64,000 nt of DNA from Thalassia testudinum (Eukaryota; Streptophyta; Magnoliopsida; Alismatales; Hydrocharitaceae): contig JAZHRO010000012.1 in assembly GCA_037157565.1 (NCBI GenBank), forward strand, positions 55,915,501 to 55,979,500. Direction: 5' to 3'. Shown piece after piece: positions 45,314 to 55,981 of the stretch; within the stretch, counting starts at the first letter, position 1, and each line of letters opens with the position of its first letter. The notes beneath the pieces were generated by a model that saw only the letters and a program-made list of their open reading frames with translations, was not told the origin of the DNA and ran no database searches. The position numbers were made by a program, and so were the translations under genes.

Positions 45314-47700
45314 CCCACCTTGTTGCCAATCTCGAGGTCAAATTCTTGCAACAGTAAGATGCAGCGGATTAGTAGAGGTTTCGCATCCTTTTTCGCGAGG
45401 AGATGCCTTACTGCGGTGTGATCCGAGTATATAATTACACGAGAACCCAAGAGATACAATCAAAATTTTTCTAGGCCAAAGACTATCGCTAGCAGCTTTC
45501 TTAGTAACTATATAGTTACGTTGAGCCTCGTCAAGTGTCTTGCTAGTGTAGTAGATGACCACGGGTTTCCCTTCTATTTTCTGCCTAAGCACCGCACCCA
45601 CTGCATAGTCAGATGCATCTCATATGATCTCGAAAGGCTGAGATCAATCAGGGGATTGCAGGATAGATACTTGGGTGACTCGGTCCCGTAGGCTCTCAAA
45701 TGCATGAGTGCACTCCTCGGTGCTTTCGAAGGGGACATCCTTGGTCAATATATTAGTCAGGGGTTGTGCGATTTTTGAGAAATCAGGAATGAATCAATAG
45801 TAAAAACCTACGTTCCCCAGAAAAGAGCAGATGTCCTTGACTGAGCTAGGCATGGGTAGTTTGGAGATCAAATTAACCTTGGCTCGATCAACTTGGATGC
45901 TATTTTCTGAAACTTGATGTCCCAGGACAATTCCGTCAGGAACCATGAAATGGCTTTTTTCCTAGGAAGGAACCAAATTCACGTCAATGCAACGCTTACG
46001 GATCTGGACCAAGTGCAGGAGGCAATCATCAAAAGATTCCCTAAATACCGAGAAGTCGTCCATGAAGACTTCAAGGTATTCACCTATGATATCTGAGAAT
46101 ATGGAAAGCCTGCACCACTGAAGAGTAGCGGGTGCATTGCAGAAATCGAACGGCATCCTACGGAATGCATATGTCTCGAAGGGGAAGGTGAAGGTAGTCT
46201 TCTCTTGGTCTTTAGGATGGATTGCCACTTGGTTATAACCGGAGTACCCGTCCAAGAAGCAAAAGAATCGGTTTCCCGCCAATTTTTTGAGTATCTGATT
46301 AATAAATGGTAGTGGGAAATAATTCTTTTTCGTGGAGGCATTCAATCTACGATAATCAATGCAGACTCTCTATGAGTTTGCGATGCGGGTCGGTATAGTC
46401 TCTCCAGTTTCAGTTGTAATCACAGTGAGTCCCACCTTTTTGGGTACAACCTGGGTTAGACTCACCCAACGACTGTCGGAGATCGAGTAGATGATCCCTG
46501 CGTCAAACGACTTGATGATCTCCTTTTTCACATCCTGCAGGTTTGGATTCAGACGTCTCTGCATCTCGCGGGATGGTCGTGAGCCCTCTTCAGTGTAGTT
46601 GTGATGTGTGCAATACGAAGGGCTGATACCAGTCAAGTCATTAAGAGTCCAACCAATGGCTCTCTGATGCTGTTGGAGGACAGAAATCAAACGTGTTTCC
46701 TGATCAGAGGTGAGTAGGGAATTGATAATCATAGGAAATGTCTGATTGAAACCCAAAAAGATATATTTGAGATGATCAAGGAGGGGCTTCAATTCTATGA
46801 TAGGATTATCAGTAGTAGCAGGAGGTTCAGGGTGAGGTTCGGGAGCTAAGGTAGGAGCTTTACTTGTGGGGCTTGATCTTCTTGTGGTTGATCAGAGATA
46901 AGCAGGTTTTCCTCGACACACAGGTTGTCAACCACGGACTCAAAATTGCAAATTTGTTCGATAACGTCACAATTAATTCCTTTTTGGGCCTTAAAGATGT
47001 CGATCTTTAGTGTCTTATTCGCAAATTTTAACTCAATTTGGCCCTCCTCACAATTGATATTGGCCATAGCTATGGCCAGAAAAGTTCTCCCTAAAATGAT
47101 CGGTGTGTTCTTCAAGTTCTTAGGAGCATCCATGTCTAAGACTATAAAATCCACGGGGAAGTAAAAATCTCGAACCCTAACTATGACATCCTCAAGAATT
47201 CATTTAGGTGACTTGGTATATCGATCAGCCAACTACAATGTCACCTCTGTCGGCTTGAGCTCAGTTTTTTCAAGGTGGTCAAGTAGGGATGTGAGTATTA
47301 AGTTTATGGAGGCTCCTAGATCCAACAATGCACGATCAAACTGAATATCACCGATTGTATAGGAGATCAGAGGGGTACCAGGATCTTTTGCCTTAGCGGG
47401 AGTTTACTCAAAATGATGGAGCTGGCTTGCTCCGAAAATATGATCAGGTTCCTGCCTTTGGTTCGGGGCTTACACTTTGGTGTACATATATCTTTTAGGA
47501 ATCTCGCGTAAGCCGGTATATGGCGTATTGCATTCATTAAGGTGATTTTTATTTGGACCTACTCAAAGAGCTTGACCAGGTCTTCCTCAAGAGCCACGGG
47601 TTTGGTTTTCTTCTTTCCCGTGGTCAAGGCCTCAGGAAATGGAACGTCAGTTCGTTCCACTAGAATTGGCTCAGGCTCTTTATCAGGGATTGGGTGTCCT
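45314..47700 (-). pseudogene. ATH-3 protease-RT-RNase H part of pol, broken
   Basis: Sense order from 47700: connector (about 47640-47480), protease region with flap-side sequence at 47154-46846 (DAPKNLKNTPIILGRTFLAI), RT at 46792-45962 (GWTLNDLTGISPSYCTHH, FLDGYSGYNQVAIHPKDQ, VFMDDFSVF), and RNase H at 45601-45338 (KPVVIYYTSKTLDEAQRN). Stops and frameshifts throughout. It would continue across sLTR-3 into integrase. Confidence 0.83.
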
Positions 47701-49530
47701 GAATGATTAATCTAGGCCTCGGATCTACAGTATCAGGCTTATCGTGGCTAGGAAAAGGCAGGTCTTGTGTCGCTTTACCACTACAGCTGGTGACGGAGTT
47801 TAATCCTGCGGGATTTTTGTTCGGGTTAGGGAGGATAGATGTCTGCTGCTGAAACTCAGATTATGAAGTCGAAGCTTCCATCCCATTAGGTGATGGAGCT
47901 GAAGGGGCCTGATAAACAAAATGAGCTTGGCCTTGATTTGGGTTCATAATGCGCCTCTGGTTCGGCACATTATTTGCATTCGGAAGAGGCTGAGATGGAA
48001 GTGCCCCTGGTTGGTGAGCACTTGCCAGCTGGGTCAATTGATTGCGAAGCTCAGTGATTTCCTCTTTGTGTTATTTTTGCATGTCAACCAAGGTCTGGAG
48101 AATCAAAGATGTATGATCTTCCTTAGGTGGTCCTGATTGGAAATTTTGATTATGCCTTGGTTGAGTGGGCTGATAGGGTCGCAAGTTTTTTGGTCGGGGT
48201 TGGAATTGAGGTCTTTGATTTGGGTTATTTCCTGACCATGCAAAGTTTGGATGATTACACCATCCTGGGTTGTAAGTATTGGGGAAAGGATTGTTCTGGA
48301 TGGCGTGGAGATCCTATCATGTTTGAGGAGCTCCAGAATAATCAGGGTATGAGGGTTCAGAGATCTCCCAACTATGGTAGGCTGTCCCGGAGTTTCCTCT
48401 GAAGCCATAATCAGATGGGGGTGGATACGCATCCATCCCCGGAGAGTGGTAGATATTGTGCGCCACCTCCCTACCTGAGGGCGGGTGCACATATGTGCTT
48501 TGTGGTGCAGAGGTGGTTGTGTGTAGATGTTGAGTGATTTCGTCCACCTTCTTCTCAATGATGGAGACCTTATCCAATTGACTGGCTACCAACTCCAAGT
48601 TGCGGATGCGGAAAGACCTCGACATTTGTGTACGCCTTGATTGTTTGCCAATGCGCGGGTGGACGTCCGGTCGTATGTACCCAGTGACTCATTGTTCAGG
48701 GAGTTCTCGCACATGTTCTCGAGAATCCCCCAAATCGCGTATTCATGCTGACCCATGATGCTGCCACCATAGGTTGCATTGACAAATAGCTTGATGTCAT
48801 CACGGAGCCTATGGTAAAAGGATTGGTCTTGTTCCCACTTCAGGACTCCGTGATGGGGGCATTTGCGCATGAGATCCAAAAAACGATCCCATGCCTCGTG
48901 TAGAGATTCTCCTGCTCCTTGGGAGAAGTGCGTGATTTGGTGCCGCATAGCGTTTGTATGACCATTGGGATAGAATTTTTTTAGGAAGGCGATTTGAAGT
49001 TCTTCCCATGTGTTGATCGCGTGTGGATAAGTTTTAAACCAGTAGGTGGCTTTGCCGGCCAGAGAGAAGGAGATCTGTAAGGGCAAGCCGCCTCGATTCT
49101 GCATGTCTACCCCAAAGGTGTGGGCCAGATGCTTCAGGTTCTTGATGTCTTGGAAAGGGTCCTCGGAGTTCAAGCCATGGAATTTTGGAGTCATGTAAAG
49201 CAGACTAGGCTTGAGCTCCTCCTCGGGTCCTACCTAAAGGATATTTATTCATGGTTCGATCTCCACTACTGCGAGATTGTAGTGATTTCTTATTTGAGGA
49301 CGTGGCGGTGAATTGATGAAGGCATTGATCTGATCTCCGAAATCAAAGAATTGTTGTGCTTCAAAATTAGGTCATTGTGGCTGATCCATGGTTGTGATTG
49401 AAGGTTTGGGCTTAGTATCAGAGGAAATGTCAATATGATTAGGTTGTTGTAGAAACACGAAGGTCGAGACTTGGCCTCGATGAGAGTGAATAACTAATGG
49501 AGGGCTTAAGGGTGGTCTTAAGGACCTCCT
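47701..49530 (-). pseudogene. Athila-type gag (ATH-3), broken, start codon lost
   Basis: Homology begins at about 49530, where ATH-1 and ATH-2 have ATGTT; here it reads ATTGTT, so the start is gone. The core is open at 49194-48586: FHGLNSEDPFQDIKNLKHLA, SLHEAWDRFLDLMRKCPHHG and DDIKLFVNATYGGSIMGQ. The tail at 48625-48317 has a coiled-coil-like IIEKKVDEITQHL segment and a Pro/Tyr-rich stretch (AHNIYHSPGMDAYPPPSDYG). Frameshifts separate the parts. Confidence 0.82.
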
Positions 49531-50054
49531 CGCAAACAATCACCTATGGAGAAGATGAGGGATAGAATATCAGAGGACCCAATCGAGGCACCCAAAGATT
49601 TTTGGATGACTATAGAGGTTTGGGGCAGATGATACCCCTTGATTAGAAAGTTATCCACCTGAGAATTAACTAGGCAGCCAGGAAGGGAGTGTCCCACAAA
49701 GACTCCTACAAGGTAGAGCATCCCCATGGGTTACAGGGTTTCCCCCACCTGACCTTCCTTGTCACTGAGGGTCCAGGTAGACCAGATTGGTGTAGACCAG
49801 AATGGTGACTTGATCTCTTAAGTGTACCAATTTTAACTTAAGTGCAAGGGTGCTTATGATTTCACTTGAACTTTTAAGATATTTTTGTGTAAGGTGACCT
49901 AATTTAAAGATTGGTTGACCTCGCGAGGTGGGTCAACTTCACCTGTTTGTCCTTTGAGATTATTAGGTCATGCTTTTAGGATTCAAGTGAGATTTAGAGC
50001 CTGATTTTAGGGTTTGCTTGATTAGGTAGATTCGAGTAAGGCTTGGGCACACAC
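49531..50054 (-). other. ATH-3 leader, truncated, with conserved block (49570-49780)
   Basis: Matches the gag-proximal leader of ATH-1 and ATH-2, then further leader sequence of ATH-2, and stops at the COP-2 LTR. Confidence 0.65.
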
Positions 50055-50434
50055 TGCAAATCCCTACAGGGAGGGGGTGAGATTTACGGAATATAAAATC
50101 GATGAGTAAATAAATATCATAATCTCACAAAAAGAACAACTACACAAAATGCACAAAAGATTTTTAGGTGGAAACCCAAACCGGGTAAAAACCACCACCA
50201 AAACCTCTCGAGTTAGAATTTCCCGATTGACAAAGTCGATCAAATCCGTTATACGAGTCACTTAAAATGAGGGTGACTCAACCTCAATACAACCACGTTA
50301 CAAGCACAAGGGTAGCATTCCTCAAACCCCTCCTCTTCACGAGGAGTATTTTATCTCTCGATGGAGATGAGAATCCGCAACGCAAATACCCTACAAATAA
50401 ATAATGTAAAATACAAAAAAAACCTATAGAGCCA
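50055..50434 (-). repeat. COP-2, copia-type LTR piece interrupted by ATH-4
   Basis: It starts TGCAAATCCCTACAGGG directly after ATH-3 leader sequence. It shares the block aggtggaaacccaaaccggg...acctctcgag with the COP-1 LTR at about 19220-19290. It ends at 50434, where the ATH-4 LTR begins; the rest must lie beyond the right edge. No primer site is next to it, so it reads as the outer end of a 3' LTR. Confidence 0.6.
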
Positions 50435-53117
50435 TGAAACGCTGGCTTCGAGAGATAACCGGGTTTTATTGTTATAGCGTTGTAGTATAGCCAGTTATTG
50501 CCATCATTTCAAATATATAAATTTTTTTACTCGGAAAATAAAAGAGTTCCCGAGGTCGAACTCAGGGAGCAAGTTGTATTCTAGAGATATACATGTTCTA
50601 TTACAAAAATAAAGAAAGAGAGAGAGAGAGAGGGGGAGAGAGATGAAAGTTTGAGTTCTTCTTCTTTTCTTCTCTTTGTCTCTCTCTCTCTTTAGCTTTT
50701 GTTCTTCCTGTTCTTCTTCTGTGTTTATCTCCTTGTGATCCTCTTCTTCTCCTGTTGTTCTTCCTTGTTCTTTTGTTCTTCAGATCTCCTTCTTTCTTCT
50801 TTTCTTTTTCCTGTCAGGACGTCGTCTCTCCTTCTTTCTTCTTTTCCCTTCAGGACGCCGTCTGATTTTCCAATCAGACGACTTAAACCGCTTGTTGCTA
50901 CAGTGTCTCCCTTAGCTTTCTTCTTCTTCCGCGGTCCTTCTTCTTCACCTGTGCCTGCACACTTCAGAGTTTACGTCAGAGGGCAAAACCTACTCTACCC
51001 TCCCCCCCCCCCGTCTCTCTCTCACAGAATCCGCTCATAGGATAGCTCTCCCAGAGCTGCCGGGTAGCCGGGTACGGGTTGCGCCCGGGTCCAGGCCCAC
51101 CGGCGTGCGTGGTGGGCGAGGAGTGCAGGTCAGTCTAAGTCGGGTCGGGTCAGATCCGCGGGGCGTGAGCGCGGACGAGACCAGGTAACCGGGCGGGTGA
51201 AGGGGACCTCACCCCGTGTGCTGAGGCAGTAAGCCTCCAGCACTTTTTCGCTTTATACCGCTGCGCCTCTTCAGAGTTTTCCGAGGTGGGACTAAATGTC
51301 CCACCCTAATTGAGCGCCCGCAGCGGAGAAAGCAACGGGCAATCGCGGCTTCACGCGAGGCCTTCGCCCCAGCTGCGAGCCTGATGCTTTGTCGAAATGC
51401 CTCGCAAGGCCTGGGAGTCGAATCTGGGCGTGGCGCGCCTGCAGCTGCAGGCGGAAGCAGCTCCTTCTGCACGGCAATGGCGGCGGAGGTCGGGTGACCT
51501 GTTCACAGCAAAACGGCCTGTCGGCCTAATCAGAAGGTGCCGGGAGCTTCGCCAGAGTGCGGCGAAGCTCGTGTGGGTGGTGGCGAGGCGTGGGGCGGCG
51601 TGCAAGGGCTGCCCTAGGTCGGACTGTGGGTCGGAGGATGGGTTTGTTCGGTGGGGTTGCAGAGGGTGATGTGGGGGAAGTGGAAGGGCGGGGGTTGATC
51701 AGGGTGAGGAGGCGGAGGTTCTGCGGTGGTCGGCGAGCCGTGTGGGTTGCTGGGGTGATGGGGGGGTCTCGCCGGAGTTTGGCCGGAGACGAAGGGGGTG
51801 ACGGTGGACAGGAGCGGTCGAGGGTTTAATCAAATAAAAGACAGTGAGGAAAAGAAAGAGGGGGAGATGGGGAGGAGTTCTGACCTAGCTACGGAGACGA
51901 AAGGGGCCGGAGCAGGGCGACAGTCGTATCGACTGTCGCCGGAGAAGAAGATGCCCAGGGGAAGGGGCGGCGGCGAGCAGAGAGCCGGAGAGGCGCCAGC
52001 TGGGTGCGGCGTGGCGCGGGAAGAGCAGGGGAAGAAGTCTCTGCTGCTGGTATTGCGGCAGAGCGAAGAGGAGGAGGAGGAGGAACCGCCGGAGCTGGTG
52101 GGCGTCTGCCGGAGTGAGAGGAGAGGAAAGTCGGGGGTTTTCTCCGTCAGATCCGAGCTGGGAAGAACGGTGGAGCGACGGGGGTATTTATAGGGACCGA
52201 ATCAGGGAGGAAGGCGGAGGGAGACGACATGTCTCCCTCGCCAGAGGACGCCGGAGATGGAAACCCATACCGTCCGTGCGTTCGCACGGCCGGTATGGTG
52301 GGTTACAGCGACCAGGGGGGTGTCCCTGCGACGGCTGACGACGCAGGGCACCCCCGGTTTACTTGCCAGGCTCTCCCCCTCACCCTGCGCGGCGCCATGC
52401 TCCGCGCAAGCTCGCCAGAGCATGGTGCTGGCAGGTTTTGCAGGGGGGACCTGAACGCAAAGAACGAAGGAGAGTTAGGGGCCAAAATGCGAGGGTTCAA
52501 AAGTTGAGGGCCAAAAAGTAAATATATGAGGACCAAAGTGTAAAGTTGGTCAAGGAGGTTTCTTCTTAGGCTCAAGTTTTTATACATGATTAATTAGGAC
52601 CTAAGGAATCTGATGGTGAATTTCATTTCTATATTAAACCTTGTTTGATCGATCAATTTATGCGAAAACCCAAATTAAGTTATTAATTGGGCATGGTTCT
52701 CAATGTAGGTCAAAATGGGTTCTGAAGGCCAAATTGAAGGTCCTAAACCCTAGAGATTATTTTTCTATGAATTTTAGAGGGTTTATTCTATTTTTACTTT
52801 GCCTCGAACCTCGTGAATTGAAGTAGGTTATTTTAGGGTTACAGATTATCATTTAGTTCCTTGGAATTGCTGTAGCCCTTGCTAGATCATCTCATCCCAC
52901 TTTTATTCTTATTAAGTTGCTTTGACCTATGTTTGGGCCCTGAATTACCCTGTATGCAGATTATACTGGTAAAATTGCATTTTTACCCCTTATGACTTGT
53001 TTTCTCCTTAAACTCAGAATTCTCTGAGTTAAGCCTTTCCTTGAGTTATGTAGGAGCTTTTATCCTTTGTATTAGGTCAAAATGAGCTAGTTATGGCTCA
53101 TGATGAGGTTCTCATCA
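50435..53117 (-). repeat. 3' LTR of ATH-4 (2,683 bp)
   Basis: Edges TGAAACGC and CTCATCA, as in ATH-5. It carries CGTTGTAGTATAGCC (50478-50492), the conserved motif (50551-50572), a CT-rich tract (about 50650-50860), a C11 run (51001-51011), a GC-rich transcribed part and the promoter module. Long frames in the GC-rich part have no homology. Confidence 0.87.
52185..52298 (-). promoter_or_regulatory. ATH-4 promoter: TATA box and hairpin
   Basis: CTATAAATA at 52193-52185. Hairpin 52265-52298: CCATACCG-T-CCGTGCG, loop TT, CGCACGG-C-CGGTATGG, 15 pairs with one internal mismatch, about 72 bp upstream in sense. Confidence 0.75.
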
Positions 53118-53126
53118 TACCCCCAT
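53118..53126 (-). other. Polypurine tract region (ATH-4)
   Basis: Minus strand ATGGGGGTA abuts the 3' LTR. Confidence 0.7.
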
Positions 53127-54674
53127 GCCTAGCTTTTGCTAGTCCCTTAGCAAAAACTTAAGGTTTCAACCCTTTGTTCTAGACCATGAAGTTTTTAATA
53201 GTTTTAGATAAGTGCCTTTTTTATTTGAGCATAGATTAGGTTAGAATGCTGACCATAGGCCTAAAAGGTACTCTAGTACCAATCAAGATCCAAATCTGTC
53301 TAGCCTTAGCCTCAGTCTTTAGCAAAGGTTTTTAAGGTCCACAAGAACTAACCTAAGGTTTATTGGACTTTGTGGTTAAAGCACCCGTGCTTGAAATGAT
53401 TTTAGCCCTAGCTCAGTTCGCAGTGCGTTTTGTAAGAGAGAGATAGAAAGTTTTTCTGTTTGGAGAGTTTTCTCTCTCTTTTTCTTTTTAGTTCTAGCCT
53501 AGGATTGGCTTTTCAACACGGTCTGTATCAGATTCCTTGCTCCCATCATCAATCCTCAAGGGTTCCTGGCGATCGATGCTTCGAGATAGCACCGCCCATG
53601 GCAACCCCCGGAACCCTAGCTATTGAGATTTCGAGATAATCCCATCCATGGTGTTCCGTGGCCGAATCCAGACCCTGGCAATTGACACTTCGAGATAATG
53701 CCATCCATGGAATCTGAACCAGCAGAGTGCTTACATGCCCCCAGTAGGATATGTAAATATCCTAAGAGACAAGCACCGAGGAGATGATATTTTGTTACGC
53801 ATCTTCGAGGGGATTTCCCGCCTCTCCGCGCTGGGAACTCGTCCAAATCAACTGGTGTTGATCGGCCGCTCCTATTCTAGGTGTTCTTTTCAGAATTTTG
53901 CGACGCTTCTGCGTGATTCTGAATTTTACGCTTACTGAACCAGGCTGTGTGTGAGGTTAGGGTGCTTAGGTTACTGAGTCCCGTAAACCAAAAATTAGTT
54001 AACGAGGCCAAATACTCCCTAAGCCTTAGACCTAATACTTCAGCTTTTCATTTTCCTCAACCTCTTGAGGAGTGTCCAGATCTTAATGGGTACTAAGAGT
54101 CTATTCAAGAATGCCTAAGGTTTGCATTCTTACTAATCTCATTGTGCACTTTTCAGTTATTTTCTTGAATAAGGTCTAGAACTTAGGTTAATTCCTTAGT
54201 TCCTTACTAATGACTATCACCTTTTCTCATAATTTTGTGCTCCTTTTTCATTTTGTTTCTTTTCTCGTTCACAAAATTTCCTTCTCCTTTTATTCTTTTT
54301 CGAAAATTTTTTTAATTTTTATGGTGTTTTTGGCATACGTGAATTTTTTTTGTTTGAAACCTTTTCTTACAAGTTTTGCACTTTCATACCCCCCCCATGC
54401 CTAAGATTTGCAATGTCCTCATTGTAACCTAGGGGGTTTTTATTTAACTTAGTTCATTCCTTAAGACAGAAATTTGGATGAGTGAATGGGTCGGGGTGAC
54501 TGTTGCGGACGATTTCTAATCTCAGATGCAAGCACCTGAGGTGGAGTCGGCTGTCTTAAAGTGTGAACTTCAAGTGCAAAAAGGTGTCAGAACAAGTTTC
54601 AGGTTTTCAAAGAGAATGACGGGCTGCCTCCCGTTAAGCGCTGAGTTTTACGCCATCGGCTGGGAGCAATAAGC
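53127..54674 (-). other. ATH-4 3' non-coding region with triplicated CCATGG block
   Basis: Repeats at about 53580-53602, 53626-53651 and 53688-53710. Nearly identical to ATH-5 58719-59970. T-rich stretch 54240-54360. Small frames on both strands carry indels relative to ATH-2 and ATH-3, so none looks maintained. Confidence 0.6.
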
Positions 54675-55981
54675 TCAAGGGGAAAGGAGGATATAAGATG
54701 CTTCAGCCAAATCAGTAGAAGTTACATCAATGAACGGCTTGAGTCTCTGACCGTTCACGATGAAAGGTTCAGAATCGTGGCTGAGTGGACTGATTTCGAT
54801 TGCTCCATTTCCAAAAACCTGTCGGACCAAATATGGTCCGACCCACTTGGATCTCAGTTTTCCTGGGAAGAGTTTTAGTCGGGCATCAAAGAGTAGGACC
54901 TTTTGACCAGGATGAAAGATCTTTCTCGAGATGTGTTTGTCGTGGAAGGCTTTAACCCGCTCCTTGTAGATTTGCGAGTTCTCGTACGCGTCTAGGCGTA
55001 ATTCATCGATCTCGCTGATTTGGAGTTTTCTGTGGGTCCCAGCCTTGGAAAGATCTAGATTACAGTTCCGTACTGCCCAATAGGCTTTATGCTCCAGTTC
55101 TACGGGAAGGTGGCATGCCTTTCCGTACACCAGTCTAAAGGGAGACATGCCCAATTGGGTCTTGTGGGCGGTCCTATAGGCCCACAATGCTTCCGGAAGT
55201 CGGGACGACCAGTCCTTCCTGTCAGGTCGAACAGTGACTTGCAGGATTTTCTTGATCTCCCGATTAGACAGCTCAGCTAGACCATTAGTTTGGGGGTGGT
55301 AAGGAGTAGAGATTCGGTGAGACACCCCGTATTTGGTCATCAGTGACCTAAACTGAGCATTTGTGAAATGGGTCCCCCCATCAGAGATTATTGCACGAGG
55401 AATCCCGAACCTTGAGAAAATGTGTTGATGAATGAATTTGAGAACGATTTTGTGATCACAGGTTCGGGTCGGTATGGCTTCGATCCATTTGGACACGTAG
55501 TCCACAGCCAACAGAATGTATTCGAAACCATCCGAAACAGGAAAGGGGCCCATAAAATCAAAGATTTCGCATACTAGAATCGGTTGCATAGGCATCATGT
55601 CGCGATGGCTCATGTTGCCCAAAGTCTGGCAACGACTGCATGCCTTGCAGTGATTGTATGCGTCTTTGAACAGTGTGGGCCAGTAAAAGCCACACTGGAG
55701 GACTTTTGATGCGGTTTTATGCCCGGCGAAATGGCCACCGCATGCCTGGTCATGGCAGAAAGAGAGGATTTTGTTGAATTCCCCTTCCGGGACACATCTC
55801 CGGATGATCTGATCGGCACCTATGCGGAAGAGGTACGGGTCTTCCCAAATGTAAAACTTGGCATCGGAGCGTAATTTGTCTTTCTTGGCCTTCGGCCAAT
55901 CGGACGGGATCTGATGAGATGCCAAGTAATTTACTACATTAGCAAACCATGGAAGGCTAGTACCAATAGTCAGCAGGTGCT
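54675..55981 (-). CDS. ATH-4 integrase (C-terminal part of pol)
   Basis: Inserts element DNA into the genome. Open from the ATH-5 duplication to a stop at 54675; numbering is from the Met at 55925 (416 aa). Zinc finger H65-x3-H69...C96-x2-C99; catalytic core D123 (DFMGPF), D182 (ISDGGTHF), E218 ([13 protein letters not shown]), a D,D-35-E spacing. The C-terminal part has [20 protein letters not shown] and KWVGPYLV. No chromodomain, as expected for Athila. Compared with ATH-2, 15 nt are missing just before D123 (five residues, DIWGI), in frame between TTTGAT/ATTGAT repeats. This may damage the core. In frame with the RNase H part across ATH-5. Confidence 0.88.
55977..55981. repeat. Target-site duplication GTGCT, left copy (ATH-5)
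   Basis: Identical to GTGCT at 61845-61849. The insertion lies between RNase H and integrase of ATH-4. Confidence 0.93.

Larger units (their letters stand above)
37942..50054 (-). mobile_element. ATH-3, Athila-type element lacking its 5' LTR, with nested solo LTR
   Basis: Sense minus. 3' LTR 39489-37942, polypurine tract, 3' non-coding block, pol (41160-47700, split by sLTR-3), gag and leader. The leader is cut at 50054 by the COP-2 LTR, so the primer site and 5' LTR are displaced beyond the nested elements or lost. Confidence 0.82.

Noticed and set aside
53735..53938. Small plus-strand frame (MPPVGYVNIL...) antisense to ATH-4, also in ATH-5, as a maintained gene
   Set aside because: ATH-4 and ATH-5 are near-identical, so shared openness says little. 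In ATH-2 versus ATH-3 the differences fall on all codon positions without third-position bias, and indels shift the frame. Kept only as part of the CCATGG-block finding.
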